DNA of 64,000 nucleotides from Oasisia sp. SBJ-2009. Lineage: Eukaryota; Annelida; Polychaeta; Sabellida; Siboglinidae. How positions within the stretch are numbered: position 1 is the first letter of the stretch; every line of letters begins with the position of its first letter. This document shows positions 56,331-64,000 of this stretch, in pieces. The stretch is taken from assembly GCA_964017155.1 (NCBI GenBank), contig OZ024866.1, positions 24,004,730 to 24,068,729 on the forward strand, read 5' to 3'. Made by a program: the position numbers and the translations under genes. The notes under the pieces are model-generated. The model made no database searches. It was not told where the DNA came from and saw nothing but the letters and a program-made list of their open reading frames with translations.

Positions 56331-57036
56331 TTCGTAACCATCGCCGCCATCAACGTCGGCAACACGTCTTCAGTCGCTGAAGTTTGGTATAGCTTCCGCC
56401 CCGTACGTCCTGTCCGTGTCTAGTCTCTTTCTCTGTGGGCCACTACGACGTATTAGTGTCAACGCCCGATTATGTGTTCTGTGTTGTTTAGTTTTGTGAC
56501 GATGGGGTTGTTACGGGGGACCGTTGCAATTTCCGGATGAGATCCAGGACCAATCGACTGAGCGTCCTGAAAAAGTTCGCACTGTTAATTGGATTCCCCT
56601 GTTGTGTATCCAGACCTGGTGCTTGTGGTGGTTTGTGGACGAGACAAATGTTGTTTGTCTGTTCGACTTACGTGTCTGTTACGTGTATGTACTGTGTTTT
56701 GTTCGATTTGCGGAGGAAGCTGAAAGTCACCAAATCGTCCGAGAGAAAGCTCTGAAGAGCGAAAGAGTTATTCGCAACCGAACTCTCGTTATTAGGGACG
56801 AATAAAAAATCGGAACGATGAACAACATATTAAAAAAAACAGCGAACACTACCATGATTATAAATAATTATTACTATCTCTATGCTTCGTTCCATTGAAT
56901 AAAACGGTGACAAACTATAAAATCATGCCTATGTTGTATTTATAGTTAAGTTTGTCTCGGTGAGCTCAATCGCGAGTTCCACACACGGCCTTGTACGTCG
57001 ACTGCCCTCAGTCTACATTCTTAAGTCCAAACAAAT

Positions 57037-57160
57037 CCACCGTCACAACACTGGTACTGTGAATGATACACCGTCACAACACTGGTACTGTGAATGATAC
57101 ACCGTCACAACACTGGTACTGTGAATGATACACCGTCACAACACTGGTACTGTGAATGAC
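57037..57160. repeat. 31-bp minisatellite, 4 perfect copies
   Basis: Unit CACCGTCACAACACTGGTAC + TGTGAATGATA, four in tandem, the last ending TGAATGACACT. Confidence 0.97.
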
Positions 57161-57230
57161 ACTCTCCAAACAGCGACTCGTTTCATCTCGATAGTTCCAG
57201 AAGTCTTGGTTTGTGACGTCATAGTTTTAC

Positions 57231-57286
57231 GTCTACTAACCACGTGATGTCTTCAATAATCAAGACATCACGTGATTAGCAGACGG
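57231..57286. repeat. Palindrome with two CACGTGA boxes
   Basis: CGTCTACTAACCACGTGATG + TCTT and its complement AAGACATCACGTGATTAGCA + GACG differ at two places, with an 8-nt loop. Confidence 0.93.
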
Positions 57287-58216
57287 ATGCCCGTGGGCGG
57301 ACGCACGCACACACCCAGGCACGCACGCACGCACAGATAGATAAAACCTGTAATATAAATAACTTGCGCGCACGTGATGTTCAGTGCTTATAATCACGTA
57401 TCGTATATGAGGTTTTTGCCTCGAAATTCGCCATTTGAATAGTTGAGTTCGTTGATCTGTTCGGGGATCGCCAATTTGCGCGGCTGCGCATGTGTCAACA
57501 AGGAAGTGTGGTGAGCATTTCGTTCAAAATACCAACACTGAAATGTATTGGGTAGCTTTACACCAAAGCACTTCCGGTTTGTCTCGAATCGAACAGAGTT
57601 ATGATCTGAACGTAATAAAACGGAGAAAAAACGAAGACATGAAAAAACAGGAAGAGGGTAGATTACACGTCAGGAAATATTCAGTTGCACAGAGGACTGT
57701 AAATTAATCTGACATATTATCTACTGTTAAAAAGTAAAAATGTGTGCATTGTGTATCGAATCATTCATGTTCAAAGTATTCGTCTTAAATCAGGACCAAA
57801 CTTTCCTAGGGCTAGGGCTGACGAGCAGACTGACGTAAAACTACAAAGTAACAATCTCTGCTTCGCCGGATGTAGCCTTTATCACCTAGAGTCCATGAGA
57901 CGACAACACTTTTTAGCCCCTCAACTCCGCCAGGTAGATATTGCCATTAGGGCGGACTTACCCTATAATAAGGTGAAGACGCTGATTGGCTCGCAGACCA
58001 ACTATGAAATAACAACATAAATAAGACTACACTGAAACTGCCTCTACTGTGTACAGGCGGACTGTCCACATAAAAACCTCCTTCACGCACTTTTAAATTC
58101 GTAATTGTAAGCCCTACGTCGATTTGAAACAAACGACTCGCCCTTATTTTTTATATCCATGCCCCTCCAACAAAAATATATTACACTACCGAATGCGACA
58201 CCTCTAAAATATTAAT
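57287..58216. other. No recognised gene
   Basis: Short (CGCA)n patch at 57301-57335; otherwise no support for coding. Confidence 0.4.
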
Positions 58217-58220
58217 TTAA

Positions 58221-59179
58221 GCTAGGATTCCATAGGTCCGGATGCGTCATGCGGACGCGGCATGCGGTATGCGGTATGCGGTTTGCGGTAGCAAATGGCT
58301 ACAGTGGTAATGCATAGAAATGATTCCATATGTGCGGATACGGTTGCGATTTGTGGTGCGGATGCGTCAAACTGATCCATGCAGCGATTTAAAATGTGTC
58401 CGCACGCGAATTAGACAGGAAATTCCAAAGAGTGACGTCATTATAGACGTGTTTTTCAAACTTTAAAAGTTGTAAGGTATTAGCGGGAAGGTAGTCGCAT
58501 TATGTATCTGTCATTGATGATTGAAACATGCCGTCGCAGACACTTTACCAACAGTTCAAATACAAGTTGTCGTAGAAGAACTTCTCATCCTGCTGTAGTT
58601 CACGAACTAGATTATTGTATGTTTACGCATCATAATGACTCTGATTTTAATGATGTCGTGAACCCACAAACGACTTCGGCTTCGAGTCATATAGACGGAA
58701 TTAAGCGCCTTTTATGATCATGTACTTTTAATTTATTTAGTGTATTATTATTTATGTATAAATGATATGATAATTATAATGTTTTACTTTTTAATATGCC
58801 ATAATTATTTACGTGCTTGTCATAATATGTTAGGCATTATATGTATCTTAATTACTTATTATAATATAATCTTTTTAATAAACATTATAATATCATACTT
58901 ACATATATATTTTGTTTATTCCGTATGCCTTTTACAATGTTTCCACGTGCCTATGAATGAGCTGGTCCCTCAGATACGGCACTTAGAAATGCCGGTTTTA
59001 CAAATATTATAAACTAATAATAATAAATAGGAAGGGAATCTTACTGTAACAGTACTGCCATCTCGTGGCGAACTAAACACACCGCGTTCCGCAATGTGTC
59101 GAATCACTTGAGACGTGTGACGCATCAGCAAATCTCAACCGCATCTTCGTGCCGCATCCGTAGTATATGGAATCTTAGC
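58221..59179. mobile_element. 959-bp TIR element flanked by TTAA
   Basis: Ends GCTAGGATTCCATA and the complement of TATGGAATCTTAGC; TTAA at 58217-58220 and 59180-59183. Both ends carry GGATGCG/CGCATCC subterminal motifs; ATGCGG is tandemly repeated at 58255-58290. A 71-codon frame at 58502-58717 has no known match. TTAA duplication occurs with piggyBac and Kolobok elements; a TAA duplication (Harbinger) is an alternative reading. Confidence 0.85.

Positions 59180-59183
<4 letters not shown>

Positions 59184-59214
<31 letters not shown>
59184..59214. repeat. Poly(C) run of about 31
   Basis: Directly abuts the TTAA of the preceding element. Exact length may be affected by sequencing. A shorter C14 run is at 62761-62774. 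Confidence 0.9.
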
Positions 59215-59215
<1 letters not shown>

Positions 59216-60779
59216 ATGCTGTATTTACGGTTGTCTAGATATATACGAAGTGGCTGACTTGAGTGGCGATATGCTGCGCCCCCTAGCGAATGAATATGTA
59301 CTAATTCTTACCTGCTGACTTGTAATATTTTAGTAAACAATTTAGTTGTTCTTGACTCTTGGTATAAATTATCTATTTTTCGTTTCCTTAATATTGGCAT
59401 AGTCTGCCAATGAAAATGCAAAAGCGCTAAAAAATGTGGTGAAACCGGGCGTTGCGAAACTTACTTTGCTTTCGGCAATAATTGTATTATACAGCCACCT
59501 CGCAATTAAGATCACCATATAATTGTTCCTTATAGAGTACATTACGGACGATCAGCCCCGCAAATAAGGTCGTCTCGCTAATGCTAATCAGGTCAACTTT
59601 GTCCAGTCCCAATGGTTGCCCTTAATAGCACTAGAGGTTTCACAGTGTACGTGTATAGGCATTCTATTGTTATTCCTTATGCAGTCCATTAGAATAGTGT
59701 GGGACATACAACTCCTGTTTAACGACACAGATTATTTAGCCTATACTTTATAGCATCCTTATACCTCCGTTCCCCACAATCCTATTTTTTTCGGGAATGG
59801 GGGGCCATGGCCCCTGCCCCCATCTGGTTACGCTTCTGTTAAACTTTACTTGGACTTAGTATCATATACACCTTTTATACAGCGGTTTGCTTTAGTTACT
59901 CATAATATTTACGTGAGTGCTAGTGCTAGTGCGTGTGCGCGTGACGATTCATAGTTTACAGATAAAACGTAGGTATGAATGAAAACAAATCACTTAAAAT
60001 CACATTTTTTTATTTGCCTGCACGACCAGCAGTTTTTAAAGCAAAACAAAAATGCAAAAAGGTTTCTATAATAATAAATTGCCTCATCCTTGAATAAAAT
60101 GTTGTTTATTGAAATGAACGTATTCAACACATTCTAACATAGAAAGTTAACTCATACATCAAACCCATAAATTAAAATCAATGTTGTACACGTCACCATC
60201 TAGATGTTGTGAATATACGAATTCTATACGGTCATGAAAACAAGTTAGACATGTTTATGGACAGGAATGCAAGAAGTTAAAAATACGATTTGCATTCCTA
60301 TTAATTAAAATGTGTAACTATATATAAGTCATTATTGATACCAGAGTAACACAATTGACTGGAATTAGAATTACAGTGTTGCCACCTTTACACACTTAGC
60401 TATATAGCTACTTTAGCTAGTCTAATAGCTATTAGGCCATGTATAGAATGTTTTAATACATGATTTTTGGAGTTTTGCCTTTCTTCTCTTCTTCTCTTAG
60501 ATACTGGACGGGGCCCTTTGCAGGGCCTTTGTTTTGACAATCACTCTGATAATAATAAAATATGAGACGTGACTAAAATATACTTAGTGAAAGATGATAG
60601 TTATTTTGATAAACAATTTCAAATAAATACTCTTATCAAAAAACGAACTATTTCGGCAATGAAGTGTTTTGTGCAGTTGGTAAAGTACGAACTTTGATAT
60701 TTTTAGAAACTGGTAACGGGTACAAATATTGTAATTAACCTACCGAATTCGATCAAACCCACCCATAGGGTCCTGCACA
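59215..60779. other. No recognised gene; dispersed repeat copy 3 at 59755-59845
   Basis: AT-rich; the repeat copy ends CCCCATCTGGTTACGCTTCTG. Confidence 0.45.
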
Positions 60780-60946
60780 AGAGGGGGATACTAGATTGCG
60801 ACGTTTCATTGGTGCTAGCTGTTAGTGTATCTCAGCAGTCGTTTCTTGTTGGACTCGCTAGGTGGCCATCAAATGACGTCACCAAACATAGCCAGGAGGA
60901 ATTCCATCTGTTTCTATAGTTTGTAAAACTAACAACTCAAACGCAG
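60780..60946 (+). promoter_or_regulatory. Possible promoter and non-coding first exon: CRE, CCAAT, splice donor
   Basis: Inverted CCAAT (ATTGG) at 60809, palindromic CRE TGACGTCA at 60874-60881, and CAAACGCAG/GTAAGACGG, a strong splice donor, at 60946. A second donor-like GAGCAAG/GTAAAATAC occurs at 61812 after a CpG-richer stretch (61230-61810). This would be the 5' end of a gene running off the right edge. Confidence 0.35.
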
Positions 60947-63900
60947 GTAAGACGGACAAGCTATTACACATATTCACGTATATTAACGGTGCGACTTAGC
61001 ACGTGTGTAAGAAATGCGCCCAGTACCACTATGTTACCAGCTCGGTCTGGCTGATGACGCAAATGGAAAATTATCATATTGCTGCGTTATGAACCTATTC
61101 GACAAACATACGCTTAGCGAAATAGTGCTGGTGTAAACGATTTAGCTTAAATCTGAACTACCGACGATCCAGAAGGTAAACCTTGCGATGAATACCTGTG
61201 GTACTGAAGGTTCGATTGTGTAATAATAACGCCGATTTGTTTCAAATTGGCGGTAAATCGTGTGGCCGGCGTAGTGATATTCCCTCTTGCGAGAGAGACG
61301 TCGATTTCAGCGAGATATTTCAGGCGACGATCGTGTTTTCCTCTCTAAAAATAGCAGGCGAAGATTTTTAACGGGAAGGACTTCTACTGGTCAGTAAAAA
61401 TAGATACTATAGAGTTATTTTTATTCATCTGTACCTCTTATTTGGGACGAATTTCGAATCATGGTTGTCGTTTGGCGTTGTTTGATAAATGCTCGTTGAA
61501 ATGGAGTGTGTGTTCGCGATAGTCGAGGAATGCGAATGGCCGAATTATGACCGAGAAAGCTGCATGGCGGCTGCGAACTTTGCGTTTACCGATTGAAAAC
61601 ATTACGCCGCTGTTTCACGTGTATCTGTGCCTATCACAAGAGCTGACATGTGTCATTGGAGTTGCTAAAATGTCGGTGTTTTGTTGCATTTTAGAATCGT
61701 AGTCAAAAGCAAGACGTTTATAGAGCAAGAAGAACTTGGCGGAAACCAGAAGCGAGTCGACGACTTCAGATTGCGAAAGCTCTGCTTGGGAACTTCCGCA
61801 TCGTCGAGCAAGGTAAAATACAGTGTTTCCATTCTGTTTGACAGTTCGATACAGTAATTAACAGCATTGGCAGCAGCTGTCAGTTTATGAAATCGAAAAA
61901 TAACGAATGTTGTAATCACAACAGTTGTCATGGCAGATTCTTTGACATCACTGACAGTGTGTGTCAGTGACAGACTGACACTGACAGTCCTGAAGACGTT
62001 ATTAATCTTACTTAGCCAGAGCGTGGGCTTAGTATAAGTTACAGTGTTGGCCAATGACAATGTTAATTATAAGTGAAAGAAACAGCTATTCAGTATTCAT
62101 GACTTGCATTAAGTTGGTTACAACTTACAGTGGAGTGGACATACAATATCAACCAAATATGTTGCTGCTTGATTATATAAATTATTTTTTTGTTCAGTGC
62201 CATATTGTCTGTCACTTAAGTTATACAGCATGTCCTTTTTACACTATTTTTAAAATACCGCATTCATTCTATTAAGCACACATGCCCTTATAAGTCGACA
62301 CCCGATAGTTAGCAGCATGTGACCCCATGATGGTGACATCATCGATCTCCAAAACCATTGACTGTTTTTCCATATTGTTCTTCTCTAGAAATCCTTGTCA
62401 TCAGGGGTGAAGTTGGTCATAAATTATGTTATTTGTTTTTTCTTCAACTTCTCTTCCATCACTTTATAGTCCTTTGGGACAAAGGTCTAATAGACCTATG
62501 GCATCACCAAACATGTACCGTCTGATCTGAATTTTGCATTATACATTTTTTAGAGTACTGTCACTATGCATGATAAATGTAAATTTATTGACACATTTTT
62601 AAGCCTTCTAGGGTCCTTTAGGGCCTAATAATTAGTACATTTTTAATGTTCCTGTTTTATTCTAAACCTTCTGTAGCTTTTCCTCTAATTGTACATCTGA
62701 GGGTAGCCATTGTACACACCAGATTTGTGGTTCACTACCAGGTTAGTCTTGTTAGTACACCCCCCCCCCCCCCCACACAACACCAGTCCAGCTAGACATG
62801 CCCAGCATTCTATTGTCCATGGAGACTGACAAATTGCTCTCCCAGAGAAGTGATAGGGACTGTATCAATAACCAAGTAGATTCCTGTTAAACTGGACAGT
62901 TGCTGCCTGCATGGTTTAAGCTATATCTTCATTGAAGCTACAGATTTTATATGCAAGTTGTGTTTATTTTGATGTTTGTTTAATTATCTTTAGAATGTGA
63001 CTTTGGTGTCTACTGGTTAGAGATATATATTGTTACCTTAAATGACAATTGACAAAGATATAAATTTGTTTCTCTAGACAACTATATAGTGAACAGTCAT
63101 GCACTTTATTGATATTGTCTGCTGCATTCACACAATATGGCTATGTTTCTGATCATCTCATGTGAATAACCAGATGCTAATTAGGTGATTACAGTGAATA
63201 TACTAGATGGTAACAATAATTCATTAAAATACATTTCATTCATAATAATCCAACTTGCGGGACTAGGCATGACATTAAAAGTCATATGTTTTTAGACGTT
63301 CAACTTGTAGAATTAGCTTTGTGGCATCTATTTAACTAACGCCTGATATTTATTCGAACACTACATCAGCAAGCATTTTATATGAACATGTGGATAATAC
63401 ACAAAAAAGTAAGAAATATTGTTCAAAGTAAAACTTTTTCAAGTCATGATATGTGGTGATGACACCAGTCTGAAGTATGGCCCTGTGAGATGTGTGTAAG
63501 ACATGCAGGTCACGTCTAACTGACATTGACATTGAATTATGGTCATAGACCTTTACAACAGCATTTCTTTTCCCTTGCACAACTTGGCTTGTATGGCATG
63601 GTACGTGATCATTGTCAAATATAAAATCGTGTCCGATTTGGTGAAGTCTCTTGTTAAGTCTACGACTGACTGACAACAAAAAGCAAGGATGATGAAAATA
63701 TTTATATCTACCCGTTGGATATGAATACAGTGTTATTTTACATTGTGTGTATATGTGAACATAACTATATTTTGACAGGCTTGTGAAATGACAGAAGAAT
63801 CCCCTCGGTGTTCCCTCCCTGTGACCCCAATAGGTGTCTTCAGTTTAGAGCACCTGTTTTTGTTGTTTTGTAAGCATGACTGTGATTGGCTTGTGAACAA

Positions 63901-64000
63901 TACTGTGTGCTTATAGTCGGAGGGTATTGACAATGACAGAGATAGCGTGCGTTGTGTTCTGCTGAGAAAAAATCAGTGCACTACTTCTTATTATGATTCA
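60947..64000. other. No conserved coding sequence recognised
   Basis: 61230-61810 is comparatively GC-rich and might be 5' UTR or first intron of the proposed plus-strand gene. The 131-codon minus frame 61665-62060 has no family resemblance. 62100-64000 looks like intron or intergenic DNA. Confidence 0.4.

Larger units (their letters stand above)
55481..56905 (+). other. Possible transcription unit of unknown content downstream of the HSE promoter
   Basis: GC-rich 55500-56215 holds short degenerate repeats: CGACTACCGGGCCAA type (55580-55700) then ~24-bp units of CGCTACCGGCAACGCCACGA type (55930-56210). A 93-codon frame with ATG is at 56524-56805 (no recognised family), with AATAAA at 56803 and 56898. 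No intact conserved protein; could be a stress-induced non-coding RNA, a young gene or an unrecognised retroelement. Confidence 0.35.

Overview
The window is eukaryotic genomic DNA, AT-rich, full of microsatellites and transposon relics, with genes split into short exons by GT-AG introns. Animal-type LINEs (RTE and CR1/L2 groups), tRNA-derived SINEs, hAT and TTAA-type DNA elements and very long tetranucleotide repeats suggest an invertebrate animal, most likely marine and possibly a lophotrochozoan such as a mollusc. That placement is an inference from repeat content, not from a diagnostic gene.

One gene dominates. A leishmanolysin-like zinc metallopeptidase (family M8; LMLN/invadolysin or its relative CIROP) lies on the minus strand and runs from about 46.3 or 43.0 kb down to a stop at 1945. 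I could place 17 well supported coding exons and one tentative first exon by translating the minus strand and matching splice sites and reading phase. Together they give about 620 residues plus a possible 57-residue N-terminus. The HExxH motif, third zinc histidine, Met-turn, cysteine-rich C-terminal half and a hydrophobic, GPI-signal-like tail are all present. Exons are 62-164 bp, and the introns (up to about 6.7 kb) hold nearly all the other features.

Intron content, low to high coordinate: an onion-like compound repeat (3.5-4.2 kb); a broken copy of an XPG/FEN-like nuclease plus cysteine-cluster gene, itself split by a MITE (7.9-9.2 kb); a SINE and an RTE LINE with a CR1/L2 LINE nested in it (10-13.4 kb); a SINE and a Penelope-like scrap (15.2-15.7 kb); fold-back repeats (19.5-20.9 kb); a 40-bp minisatellite built from the splice acceptor of the third-histidine exon, interrupted by a TA-flanked DNA element (22.2-24.1 kb); a hAT element with perfect 8-bp target duplications (28.5-30.4 kb); and a 3.7-kb unit with ~130-bp terminal inverted repeats whose only gene encodes the XPG/FEN-like nuclease with a C-terminal CXC-like cluster (30.8-34.5 kb). 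This last unit is the best candidate for an undescribed mobile system.

From 36 to 46 kb there are an RTE 3' end, a decayed CR1-type LINE with an SGNH-esterase-like ORF1 remnant, further fold-back copies and a piggyBac-type MITE with its empty site preserved in sister copies. From 46 to 64 kb no conserved protein gene was found. That part holds giant (TA)n, (GAGACA)n and (GGGC)n tracts, NRF-1-type sites, an orphan heat-shock-type promoter preceded by a tandem duplication, several near-perfect palindromes, a 959-bp TTAA-flanked element, and a possible promoter and non-coding first exon of a plus-strand gene that would continue past the right end.
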